Below are positions 32,701 to 42,100 of a stretch of DNA of 62,860 bases, in pieces. This DNA comes from a virus. Position 1 is the stretch's first letter. Every line of letters begins with the position of its first letter. The position numbers were made by a program, and so were the translations under genes. Location: positions 1-62,860 of IMG/VR virus record IMGVR_UViG_3300032282_002104. One strand, given 5' to 3'. The notes under the pieces are model-generated. The model searched no databases. It saw only the letters and a program-made list of their open reading frames with translations, and was not told the DNA's origin.

Positions 32701-33189
32701 GAAACAGGATTAGTCCAATTGGCTGGTCCAATTGAAACAGATGCTGCTGCCACAGAACAAGTAACAGAAGGTAAAGACATTAATACTGCTATAGAAGAAC
32801 AAAAAGCTAACGAAGAAGATCAGGCTAGGATAATTGCCGAATACAGAACTACTGTAACCGAAGCCAATACACAACTAGCTTCATTATCAGCTCAGATTAG
32901 TACTATTGATGCAGCACAAAATGCATTAAAGTCTGATTTAAGTGCTCTGGAAGCATCACTAGCAGCAGCAGATCCTGAATACGACAATTTAACTGAAGCT
33001 CAGATTGATGCAAAATATCCCGAAGTTAAAGCACTATCAAATAAGATACAAGCTAAAGCTGATGAACGAGAAACTGTAAAGCAAGAAGTACAAACAGTTT
33101 ATAATTCTGCTTTCCCACCTCCAAGCAATAAAGTAAATAGTACCGTATCTTACGATAGCAATAATGTTCCAAACATAACACTAAGTTAA
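29719..33189 (+). CDS. Large baseplate-hub-region structural protein (1156 aa)
   Basis: Residues 1-230 are low-complexity Ala/Thr/Glu/Gln/Pro-rich with coiled-coil stretches. Residues about 235-960 are a folded beta-rich body (FEPIDNILDQYATYTYNISLHAL; VDFEITEPYGISLLDRLI; YLLQVDFFGYHQV; LKVDLTIRGDPAFIQQEDF; FSGIYRVLKIDNTFERGLFTQKLDL). The C-terminal 200 residues return to Glu/Gln/Ala-rich disorder and coiled coil. The body's 'IRGDPxxI...G.Y.V..V...F..G.F.Q.L' end pattern recalls hub proteins that bind a tail spike, and the next gene is the gp5-type spike, so it occupies the gp27 position. Homology to gp27 is not shown. Confidence 0.55.
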   Translation: MADATSLAKAEQAKGAASKAAYEASNAAASLQLKVRINNGKVNNLTELAASENRSLTPAELAVIDEAKSQNATLVPQLEAARDLRDAKLKESDAALYALGLAQNDKSQPKDTTQSTTTVAAPPTPEPVTTEQAVPDATAVEETGPELLSQDEQDKVDNADPVPEPGTELIAGQGITDVRAAQPTSQAVEANSAETTTSADAATLAETTTAAAESQVNAGSLDPAKNTEEVKERQFEPIDNILDQYATYTYNISLHALTKEQFNQLTDGEEYYPENVLIAGAGRRSSEGDNNKFIRHKYWQEDFYIDNFKMASVIGHNAQNKGGNVITVDFEITEPYGISLLDRLILTAKDLKVPNYLQIPYLLQVDFFGYHQVDHEPANTPIVQRLFPIRILSIDITFDTKGALYKCKGVPYSHFAFESEITNLPIASRLQTVEDKSDYKLTDFFGTDEEQVRILTQSLDTDKKTSDARYEAALAEAIQNARLNGYNPEPGTKEYASVEQSARVNAGYVDGENGVKIKLSPPIANANGLGSILNSYYKFLAETEKFGKDSNGQSIVPYTFAFEFAEPISAANVLNQSFRDFAQTTTKTPNKNKEQTEENVRNGTSQTGSNPGLMVTFQKGSSVLKVLEQLIGVSDYILDQINTDETEQAKKEKSKSLPLNFYKISPKVILGDYDKKRNDYAKNVTYYIQPCQTWGQRLPFGPQGAPVDADCVKDYNYLFTGKNKDIQNLNINFKSSYFTMYTGGATAKSKDQQRPESQDVAGEEEELALSDGSLFPARIIATNTTDRDKLASTNEKTIKSGDIFNNVFTRQQADMLKVDLTIRGDPAFIQQEDFTVCSPQGRVLDETDPRLFKDGSLVVSNGQILVKLTFRFPDDIDTETGLTSFNRELAKKGGSVFSGIYRVLKIDNTFERGLFTQKLDLIRIYNDKQAKPTDENNTSELIRGAGDAVEDPATGNDLIQLSGPSESDDGQDNNQAAGENADQNATDAEEENATETGLVQLAGPIETDAAATEQVTEGKDINTAIEEQKANEEDQARIIAEYRTTVTEANTQLASLSAQISTIDAAQNALKSDLSALEASLAAADPEYDNLTEAQIDAKYPEVKALSNKIQAKADERETVKQEVQTVYNSAFPPPSNKVNSTVSYDSNNVPNITLS

Positions 33190-33195
33190 ACTAAC

Positions 33196-35364
33196 ATGGC
33201 TATATCTAAAACATTTTCAAACATAGTAGACAACGTTACCCGAGACTCTGGTCCTTACATTGGTATTGTTAAGGACAATGTTGATACACAACGACTAGGA
33301 ATTTTACGAGTTTTCATCCCACAACTTAGTAATAATGAAAACGATCCTAAAAGCTGGTACCCAGTAATGTACCTAAGTCCATTCTATGGGTACAGTGATC
33401 CTTACATTAGCAATCCTAAAAAGCCTAAAAAAGCTAAAACTGCTACAGACTCAGATCTGAGAAGAACCAAACATAGCTACGGTATGTGGATGGTTCCTCC
33501 TGACATAGGCGTTAAAGTTTTAGTAGTATTTGCAAACGGTGAAGTCAACAAAGGATTTTTTATAGGTTGCATACCCGAAGGTCACAGCCATTTTATGGTA
33601 CCAAGTTTAGGTGCTTCAGATAGGTCAGATTTTAAACAAGGTATGACTGCTATACCTGAAAAAGATAGACCTGCGCAAGTCCCAGTAGCAGAATACAATG
33701 AAGAAAATCTTGCGTTAGATATTAAAAACGATTGGATTACTAACCCTAAGCCTTTACATAACGAGCAATTTGAAATATTAAGAAAACAGGGTCTAGAATT
33801 TGATTATGTTCGTGGAGCCATAAACAGTTCAAGCCAACGAGAATCACCAAGCACAGTATTTGGTATTAGTTCTCCTGGCCGTCCTTATAGAGACCCTACA
33901 TTAGAAAAGGCTTTACAAGATAAAATTAAATCAGGACAAAAACCAACTGCTGCAGAACTAGCGTTTGAAGGCCGTAAGGGTGGACACACCTTTGTCATGG
34001 ACGATGGTGATGCTACTGGCAATAATAATTTCTTTAGACTTCGTTCGTCTGCTGGCCATCAAATTCTGATGCATGATAGCTCAGACTTTATTTACATAAG
34101 CAATAGCAAAGGTACAGCCTGGATAGAGCTTAATAGCACAGGCGATGTTGAAATTTATTCAGGTGGTAATTTTAGTGTCAGAGCAGAATTTGATATCAAC
34201 TTACACGCTGACCAAAACATTAATATGTACGCAGGCAAAGATATTAATATGCTTGCTGAAAATAAATTCGCTACAGAATGTACCACGCATACTCATGGTT
34301 CAAAGAAAAACACCACCATACATGCCTGTGGAGATCTAGAACTTAAATCTGGTACCAAAGGTATCTGGGACGCTGGTACTACTCTGGGATTAAAATCTGG
34401 ATCACCCATGAATCTACAAGGCAGCATCATTAATCTTAATACTGCTGATCCAGGCAAAGTTAGCCCTGTGGCTGATATATCCCGTAATAGTTTTAGCAAT
34501 GCTGTACAAACAAGTAATCGTTATAAGAGTATAGCTAAACGCATAAGCACTATTACAACCAGAGCACCTACCCATGAACCTGATGTCGGACACTTAGCCA
34601 GAGTAGATATTGCTAAGGTATTGGCTGATACAGTAACGGTTTCTAACGATGCAGGCAGAGTACCAGCCAATGGCATAACCACCGGATCTGGTGGCAATTT
34701 AGTAGATGGTAATGGAAACAGAGTAACTTTTGGTCCAGCACCGGCATCTGATGCTAGCAGAAATAAAACTCCAACAAGCATCAAAGGCATGGAAAACCTA
34801 GCAACTTACATGGGCAAACAGCCTAAACCAGCCAAAGGCGTTGGAACATTAACAGCAGATGAAACCAAAGCATTATATGCTGGTATTGCTAAGTCAGAAT
34901 CAGGTCACAATTATGCAGCAGTTAACCAGATTGGTTACCTGGGCAAGTATCAGATGGGCGCAGCAGCCCTGGTAGAACAAGGCTATATCAAACCAGAATT
35001 TTATAAGAAGTATGGACCGCAAAATAATCTCTTAAACAATCCAGATGCTTGGACAGGCAAGGACGGGGTTACCTCTAAGGATTCATTCTTAGCGGCGCCA
35101 GCAGCACAAGAAAAGGCCATGGAAGGACTGACTGCTACAAATTACAATCGTATGGTAAAAACAGGCGCAATTCAACCTGGTGATGATCCAGCTACGGTGG
35201 CAGGTATGCTCCAAACAGCTCACTTGTTAGGTGCAGGTGGAGCAACTGCTTGGCGTAATGGCAAGGGTGGTTCAGATGCCAATGGTGTTACCGGAGACAC
35301 ATATTTTGCCAAGGGTAAATATGCTATAGCAACCCTAACCAAGGACGGAACATCCGTAGCATAA
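33196..35364 (+). CDS. gp5: Baseplate central spike gp5-like with C-terminal transglycosylase domain (722 aa)
   Basis: The N-terminal OB-fold domain (GPYIGIVKDNVDTQRLGILRVFIPQLS ... GMWMVPPDIGVKVLVVFANGEVNKGFFIGCIP, about 18-130) is that of gp5/VgrG-type spikes. A middle part (about 265-430) has the repeating short strands of the spike stem: GNNNFFRLRSSAGHQILMHDSS, DVEIYSGGNFSVRAEFDINLHADQNINMYAGKDI. The C-terminal domain (about 550-722: LYAGIAKSESGHNYAAVNQIGYLGKYQMGAAAL...) looks like a lytic-transglycosylase-type lysozyme with catalytic Glu in KSESG. T4 gp5 instead carries its lysozyme between the OB fold and the stem. Confidence 0.85.
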   Translation: MAISKTFSNIVDNVTRDSGPYIGIVKDNVDTQRLGILRVFIPQLSNNENDPKSWYPVMYLSPFYGYSDPYISNPKKPKKAKTATDSDLRRTKHSYGMWMVPPDIGVKVLVVFANGEVNKGFFIGCIPEGHSHFMVPSLGASDRSDFKQGMTAIPEKDRPAQVPVAEYNEENLALDIKNDWITNPKPLHNEQFEILRKQGLEFDYVRGAINSSSQRESPSTVFGISSPGRPYRDPTLEKALQDKIKSGQKPTAAELAFEGRKGGHTFVMDDGDATGNNNFFRLRSSAGHQILMHDSSDFIYISNSKGTAWIELNSTGDVEIYSGGNFSVRAEFDINLHADQNINMYAGKDINMLAENKFATECTTHTHGSKKNTTIHACGDLELKSGTKGIWDAGTTLGLKSGSPMNLQGSIINLNTADPGKVSPVADISRNSFSNAVQTSNRYKSIAKRISTITTRAPTHEPDVGHLARVDIAKVLADTVTVSNDAGRVPANGITTGSGGNLVDGNGNRVTFGPAPASDASRNKTPTSIKGMENLATYMGKQPKPAKGVGTLTADETKALYAGIAKSESGHNYAAVNQIGYLGKYQMGAAALVEQGYIKPEFYKKYGPQNNLLNNPDAWTGKDGVTSKDSFLAAPAAQEKAMEGLTATNYNRMVKTGAIQPGDDPATVAGMLQTAHLLGAGGATAWRNGKGGSDANGVTGDTYFAKGKYAIATLTKDGTSVA

Positions 35365-35365
35365 C

Positions 35366-35746
35366 ATGGCCACATACAAAGGATTCAACACTCAGGACGA
35401 ACATCATAAGTTCAGAACAACAGATTTTGAGCTTATTAAGCGTGATTTGCTAAATCATTTCAATATCAGATATGGTGAAAAGCTCATGAAACCTACTTTT
35501 GGATGCGGCATTTGGAACTATTTGTTTGATCCGTTTACTAATGATGTTACTGATAACATAGTAAAAGAAGTTAAAGCAATTATAGATTATGACCCCAGAG
35601 TAAATGCCGACAACATCATAGTAGTTGGCTATGAACACGGCATCCAGATAGAGCTTGATATAAGCCTAGTGAACACCAATCAAACTAGTAAAATGATATT
35701 TCAGTTTGATAAAAACATTGGTGCAGCCCTGGCCCTGAGCCTTTAA
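35366..35746 (+). CDS. gp25: Baseplate wedge protein gp25
   Basis: gp25/W-type lysozyme-fold wedge protein (126 residues; T4 132). Key stretches are LIKRDLLNHFNIRYGEKLMKPTFGCGIWNYLFDPF (about 24-58, containing the R-GE-L--P-FG hallmark) and the strand VGYEHGIQIELDISLV. It attaches to gp6 at the centre of each wedge. It starts one base after the gp5 stop (TAACATGG) and is followed by gp6 as in T4. Confidence 0.92.
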   Translation: MATYKGFNTQDEHHKFRTTDFELIKRDLLNHFNIRYGEKLMKPTFGCGIWNYLFDPFTNDVTDNIVKEVKAIIDYDPRVNADNIIVVGYEHGIQIELDISLVNTNQTSKMIFQFDKNIGAALALSL

Positions 35747-35765
35747 AGTACCATATATTCGCAAC

Positions 35766-35773
35766 CATAAATA
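35766..35773 (+). promoter_or_regulatory. Late promoter box CATAAATA for gp6
   Basis: Followed by CTAG, as in the T4 late extended form TATAAATACTA, 17 nt before the ATG at 35791. Confidence 0.55.
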
Positions 35774-35790
35774 CTAGAAATACATAAACC

Positions 35791-38700
35791 ATGGCAGAAA
35801 TCACTAGACAACAAAATTTATTAGTAGCTGAAGACTGGAAGAAAGTTTACCAGAGCTTCAGAAACGCTGACTTCCAGGCTTACGATTACGAAACCCTGCG
35901 CAAAGCCATGATTGATTACCTCAGAACATATTACCCTGAGGACTTTAACGACTTTATTGAATCTAGCGAATACATAGCCCTAATCGACCTCATTGCATTC
36001 TTAGGTCAGAGTTTGGCTTTCAGAGCAGATTTAAATGCTCGTGAAAACTATATTGATACAGCAGAACGCCGTGATAGTATTCTGCGTTTAGCCCGCTTGA
36101 TCAGCTACAATGCAAAACGCAACAAAACAGCAACTGGTTTCCTTAAGTTTGAGAGTGTTAGCACTACTGAAAGTATTTCTGACTCAGAAGGTATTAACTT
36201 AGCTAACCGTGTAATTAATTGGAACGATACTACCAATCCAAATTGGTCAGAACAATTTATCACTGTGCTGAATGCTGGTATGGTCAAAGGTCAGCGTACA
36301 GGTAAACCTGGTAACAGCACGACCATTAACGGTATTAAAAATGACGAATATAAAATTAATCTGTCTGCAGGTACAAATAATATATTCCCATTTCAAGCAC
36401 AAGTACAAGGTAGCAATGTAAACTTTGAAGTAGTTGGAGCAACAACACAAAACCAAAGTTATGTTTACGAAGTAGCACCCAATACTACTGGTACTTTTAA
36501 TATTCTATATCGTAATGACAATCAGGGCAATGCTAGTAACGATACCGGATGGTTCCTGTACTTCAAACAAGGTACACGCAAAGCTCTTACATTAAATCTA
36601 GCAGAGAGTTTGGTTAACCGTGTTGTAAGTGTAAACGACGACAATATTAATGATTCAGACCTTTGGGTTTATAAAGTTGACAACAATGGTTTAGTTAATG
36701 AAGCCTGGACACAAGTTCCTAGCGTTGGCGCAAGTAATGTAGCCTATAACAAGTTAAGTCAGACTAACCGTAAACTATACGAAGTAAACACCAGACTGAA
36801 TGATCAGATTGATTTAGTATTTGGTGATGGCGTGTTCTCAGAAATTCCACAGGGTAATTTTAGAGTTTATTACAGAACCAGTAACAACCTTACCTACAAA
36901 ATTACACCTGATGAAATTACCAACGTCAGTTTTAGTTTCCCATATCAGAACAAAAACAATCGTACTGAAACACTTACTGTAGTTGCTAGTTTAAAGTATA
37001 CTGTAGCCAACGGTATGGCTCGTGAAACTATTAACGAAATTAAAACTCGTGCGCCACAACAGTACTACACACAAAATCGTATGGTCAATGGTGAAGATTA
37101 TAACATTGTACCTTTTACACAGTTTAGTAACATCTTAAAAGCCAAGGCTGTTAACCGTACCAGTTCAGGTATTAGCCGTTTCTTAGATGTGTTGGATACT
37201 ACAGGAAAATACAGTAGTACTAACATTTTCTGCCAGGATGGTATATTGTTTGAGAAAAGCAGAATACAAAGTTTTGATTTTGAATGGACCACAACATCAG
37301 ACATTCAACAAGTTATTGAAGGTGATTTAACTAGTATTCTTATTAGCAAACAGTTATTGCATTTTTACTATGCTAACAGCGCACGATATGTGCCATCTGC
37401 TCTAACTTATTTTAAACAATCAACTATTGAATCTAATAAGTCATCAGGTATGTTTAACAATGCCATTAATGGTTTAGGTGCAGACTATGCGGTTGGTCCA
37501 TTAGCCTCTGACACCTATCTTAAAAATATTAAAGTGGGTAGCGTAATTAAATTTTATGCTGGGGTTGGAAAGTATTTTGATAATAACCGAGTAATCCAGA
37601 CAGGTACCATAACCAACGAAGGTGAAGTAACTTATATCTATGCTACTGTAGTAAGTTTAGATGGTGATGGTGTTTATGATACAACAGAATTATCAGTTTA
37701 TAAAGTTGGCCCAGTAGTATTCAACGACATTATTCCAACTGGTGCCCAGGTAGTTGAAATTATACCATCGTTTACTAATTCACTTACTAGTTTAGTAAGA
37801 CAAGATATAACAACTAAAATCCGTGAGTACAAAGATTTTGGACTTGGATACGATCAGGTTAACTTAGCTTGGTATTTGATTAACGCAGAAGATTTAGATA
37901 CCACATCTGATTTCAGCCAAACTTATGCTCAGAATACAAGTACATCCAATTTGGATGCAAGCTGGGTAATTAGATTTGAAACTGATGGCAATATCTACAC
38001 TACTTACTACAGAACATTGGACTATTATTTTGAGTCAGAATTAGAAACAAGATTCTACTTTGATAAAAATCAAAGAATTTATGATCCTGCATCTGGATAT
38101 GTTATTACAGACACTGTTAATGTGTTAAGATTTAATACTCAACCAGATAGTGCTACTCCGTTCTATAGTAATATTCCCTTACGCATTTATGACAATGTAG
38201 TAGAGGATGATGGCTTTGAAAACAACAAAAAAATTCGTGTAACCTATAACGATTTTGATGACGATGGCATTCCTGATAATCCAGATTTCTTTACGGACAT
38301 TGTTAAGCCATTAGTAAGTCCAACTACTAAGCGAATTTATTACGAAATTACAAATTCTGGTAATATTCCAATGCCTGCTGGTACGGTTGTGACAACATAT
38401 TCAACCCTTGCTAGTATTAATACTAATAAAACTCGGTATTTAAATGGCACGGTATTTTATGCTGAAACAGATGCTACGTTTTATGTATTAACCGTAAACG
38501 GAAGTTTAAGAACTGTTGCTGTAAGCACAGATTATACCTATGAAACTGGCCGTCAGAGCATTTACTTCCAGTACAGACATAACAGTCCAAATAATCGTCG
38601 TATAGATCCAGCACCAAACAATATTATTGATTTGTATTTGCTAACTAAAAACTATGATACTGATTACAGAGCTTGGTTATCTGACACAACCGGAAAAGTA

Positions 38701-39174
38701 AGTAGTCCAGTAGAAGCTACTTCTGAAGAATTACGATTAGAGTTTGAAGATTTAGAAAATTACAAAATGATTTCAGATACAATCATTTTTAACAATGTTC
38801 GTTTTAAGCCATTGTTTGGTGCCAAGGCAGACACAGAGTTCCAGGCTAAGTTTAAAATTGTAAAGTCAGAAGGCACCATGTTAAGCGACACTGAAATTAA
38901 ACTCAGAGCAGTTACATCATTGAATAACTATTTTAGCAATGAAAACTGGGACTTTGGCGAAACATTCTACTATACAGAACTTAGCGCATATATGCACAAA
39001 ATTTTAGCAGGTGCAGTAAGCAGTATTGTGTTAGTACCTAAAGATTCAAGTAAAACATTTGGAAGTTTATTCCAGGTTAACGCAGAACCAGATCAAATTT
39101 TCGTTAATGCAGCAACTGTTGATGATATTGAAATTATCGCAGCAATAACACCCAAGCAACTAAACCAGGCGTAA
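35791..39174 (+). CDS. gp6: Baseplate wedge protein gp6 (baseplate J-like, 1127 aa)
   Basis: gp6-type wedge protein that forms the inner ring and iris of the baseplate. The start (LLVAEDWKKVYQSFRNADFQAYDYETLRKAMIDYLRTYYPEDFNDFIESSEYIALIDLIAFLGQSLAFRADLNARENYIDTAERRDSILRLARLISYNAKR) is highly characteristic. The C-terminal part (about 1010-1127: LSDTEIKLRAVTSLNNYFSNENWDFGETFYYTELSAYMHKILAGAVSSIVLV) corresponds to the dimerising gp6 end shared with baseplate J. It is longer than T4 gp6 (660) because of beta-rich insertions at about 300-950. Confidence 0.93.
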   Translation: MAEITRQQNLLVAEDWKKVYQSFRNADFQAYDYETLRKAMIDYLRTYYPEDFNDFIESSEYIALIDLIAFLGQSLAFRADLNARENYIDTAERRDSILRLARLISYNAKRNKTATGFLKFESVSTTESISDSEGINLANRVINWNDTTNPNWSEQFITVLNAGMVKGQRTGKPGNSTTINGIKNDEYKINLSAGTNNIFPFQAQVQGSNVNFEVVGATTQNQSYVYEVAPNTTGTFNILYRNDNQGNASNDTGWFLYFKQGTRKALTLNLAESLVNRVVSVNDDNINDSDLWVYKVDNNGLVNEAWTQVPSVGASNVAYNKLSQTNRKLYEVNTRLNDQIDLVFGDGVFSEIPQGNFRVYYRTSNNLTYKITPDEITNVSFSFPYQNKNNRTETLTVVASLKYTVANGMARETINEIKTRAPQQYYTQNRMVNGEDYNIVPFTQFSNILKAKAVNRTSSGISRFLDVLDTTGKYSSTNIFCQDGILFEKSRIQSFDFEWTTTSDIQQVIEGDLTSILISKQLLHFYYANSARYVPSALTYFKQSTIESNKSSGMFNNAINGLGADYAVGPLASDTYLKNIKVGSVIKFYAGVGKYFDNNRVIQTGTITNEGEVTYIYATVVSLDGDGVYDTTELSVYKVGPVVFNDIIPTGAQVVEIIPSFTNSLTSLVRQDITTKIREYKDFGLGYDQVNLAWYLINAEDLDTTSDFSQTYAQNTSTSNLDASWVIRFETDGNIYTTYYRTLDYYFESELETRFYFDKNQRIYDPASGYVITDTVNVLRFNTQPDSATPFYSNIPLRIYDNVVEDDGFENNKKIRVTYNDFDDDGIPDNPDFFTDIVKPLVSPTTKRIYYEITNSGNIPMPAGTVVTTYSTLASINTNKTRYLNGTVFYAETDATFYVLTVNGSLRTVAVSTDYTYETGRQSIYFQYRHNSPNNRRIDPAPNNIIDLYLLTKNYDTDYRAWLSDTTGKVSSPVEATSEELRLEFEDLENYKMISDTIIFNNVRFKPLFGAKADTEFQAKFKIVKSEGTMLSDTEIKLRAVTSLNNYFSNENWDFGETFYYTELSAYMHKILAGAVSSIVLVPKDSSKTFGSLFQVNAEPDQIFVNAATVDDIEIIAAITPKQLNQA

Positions 39175-39175
39175 G

Positions 39176-42100
39176 ATGGCAACTAGAACAATAACATTTT
39201 TACCACAGGTATTTCAAACTGATACTAATCGTAAATTTTTAAATGCTACATTAGATCAATTAGTTACTAACCCAAAATTTAAAAAGATAAACGGATTTAT
39301 CGGTAGAAAAACAAGTCCTGCTTTTAAAAGCACTGACAACTATTTGCCTGAGCCAACAACTCGTAAACAAAACTATCAGCTTGAACCTAGTGTTGTCGTA
39401 GATTCTTCTAGTGAATATTTTGTAGCAAACTTTGCTGATATTTTAGATAGTATTAACTATCACGGCGGTAATATCACCAATCAGGACAGAGTGTTTACTG
39501 ACGATAATTACACCTATGCTGGATTGTTTGATTACGACAAATTTATTAACTATAACCAATATTATTGGTTACCTAATGGACCAGACAGTGTAGATGTAAC
39601 TGCCGCAGCCATAAGCACCTCAGACAATCTTAGCGTTAGTCGTAATATAACTGACCAGGCTTATAACATAAGCGATTATTTTGAACAAAACCCAGTACTA
39701 ATTTTAGCTCGTGGTGGTACATATACCTTCCAAGTTAATCAGTCTGGATTTCCTTTCTATATTCAGGCACAACCAGGCACAAGTGGTGGTTATACCTGGC
39801 AACCAAGCATTAGTACCAGAGAAGTTTATGGTGTAGAAAATAATGGTACAGATGTAGGAACTGTTACATTTAATGTTCCATACATTACAGCTCAGAACTG
39901 GCAAATGGAATTGCCAAATTATACTAATGTTGATTATGCTACAGATTTTACATTAGCTGATATAGCTAACAAGCCATTAAGTTATGTTCAGAAAAAATTA
40001 GGCGGTATTGATGGTGTAACTGACATCGCTAATAAGACTCTGGTATTTGTACACGGAAATACTTCTGATGCAGCCTGGCAAGAGCCTGGTATCTATGAAG
40101 ATTATACTGAAAATTACGATGGTGGATTGGGATACGATCCTGGCGCATTAATTACTGGCAACAATAGATCAGGTATTTTTAGAATTACTGTTGACTCAAA
40201 CTATGCTGTACCTATTGTTAAAATTAAACAAGTAGATGTAGTAACTGATGAATACAAAATTAAAATATTAACTGGTAACAAGTATGCTTACAGAGAATTC
40301 TACAAGGGTACAGATACTAACTACCTAGAAATATTACCACCATTAACTGCCCCATTAGATACCCTATTTTATCAGGATGGTAGCAATTCATCCATGGTTG
40401 GTACTATTAAACTTGTAGATGTCCAAAGTAATACTCCTATTGATGTAGAATTAGATATCTTAGGTAAAAAGACTTATACGAGTGTTAATAATGTAGTGTT
40501 TACCAACGGATTGAAGGTTCGTTTTGACAGTACAGTAAAGCCAGTACAATATCAAAACAACGAATATTATGTTGAAGGGGTCGGTGATGCCATCCGTTTA
40601 GCAAAAGTATTAGAGCTAGTTACTATAGAAGATTATATTGTTCCAGTAGTAACCTCCTGGGACAACTTGGGTTGGGATACTGAAGGTTGGGAAGCTACCA
40701 TAGGCGGACCTACCCAATTAGATTATCTAACTATTAATCGTGCTAGTATAGATCAGAATGCTTGGAGCCGAAGCAATCGTTGGTTCCATACCGATGTTAT
40801 TAGCGCAACTGCAACTTACAACAATAGTACAGTGATTCTGGATCAAACTGCCAGAGCAAAACGTCCTATTATTGAATTTAACTACGATCTGCAATTATTT
40901 AATAATGGTAGAGTAGCCAAAGCCAGTGTTAGCATATTAGATACCGAAATTACTGATGCGTTTAGCCTTATTGAAGGTACAACATCTTACTTTGCTGATG
41001 GTGTGCAGATGCAAGATGGTGATAGAGTTATTTTTGCTGGAGACACTGATCCAGATGTTAGAAATAAAATTTATGTTGCAAACATAGTAGATCCTTCAGG
41101 AGATGGTAGCAGTATTGAACATCTTACTTTAACAGAAGATGGCGAAGTTTCTGAATATGAAACTGTTATAGTTTACTATGGCGACACCAACAGTGGAAAA
41201 ACATTCTGGTACGACGGTTCTGTTTGGCAAGAAAGCCAACAAAAAACTACCATTAACCAAACTCCATTGTTTGACATATTTGATGACGCTGGTGTTTCAT
41301 ATTCTGACTCAAGCAAATACCCAGATTCAACATTTGCTGGAACTAAACTATTCAGTTACAAAGTTGGTACAGGTACCAGAGACCCATATTTAGATTTTGC
41401 ATTTACATATAAAAATTTACAAAACATTGGTGATATTACTTTTGAAAATAACTTTGATTTAGACAGTTTTGAATACACTCTAGACTCAGAAACCATAAAC
41501 TATAAGATTAATAATGGAACACTCAATAGTATAAATTCATTGACCTCTGTTACGTCAGTTACTTGTTGGATTAAATCCAAAGAAGATAGCAAGCAATATC
41601 AGTTACGCCAATACCTTGTAACTGATGCTACTCAAATAGATTACTATTTAGGCTATTCTGGTGAACCTAACCTAGAAGTAAACAACTTATTAATTTACAA
41701 AAATAGTACCGCATTAACAAGCACAGAGTACAGTATTGTAAGAACCAAGGGTAAAACTTATGCAAGGATTAATGTTGCATTAGCAGTTAATGACAGAATA
41801 GACATTAAGATTTACAGCAAGTTTGTCCTTAAAGATTACTATTATCAGGTTCCTGAGAATTTAGAAATTAACCCTGCTAACGAACAGTTTACTGTTTTAA
41901 CTCTAGGCCAACTTCGCCAACATGTAAGAGATGTATACGAAAAAAGCAAAGAAACCTATGGAATATATCCAGGCGCAAGTAATCTTCGTGACACTCCATT
42001 AATTAAAGATGTAGGCGGCAATATCCTACAACATGCTGGTAGCATGATTAGTGCGGGTCTATTCTTATGCCATCCTGAAATTAATTTTATATCTGCGTTG

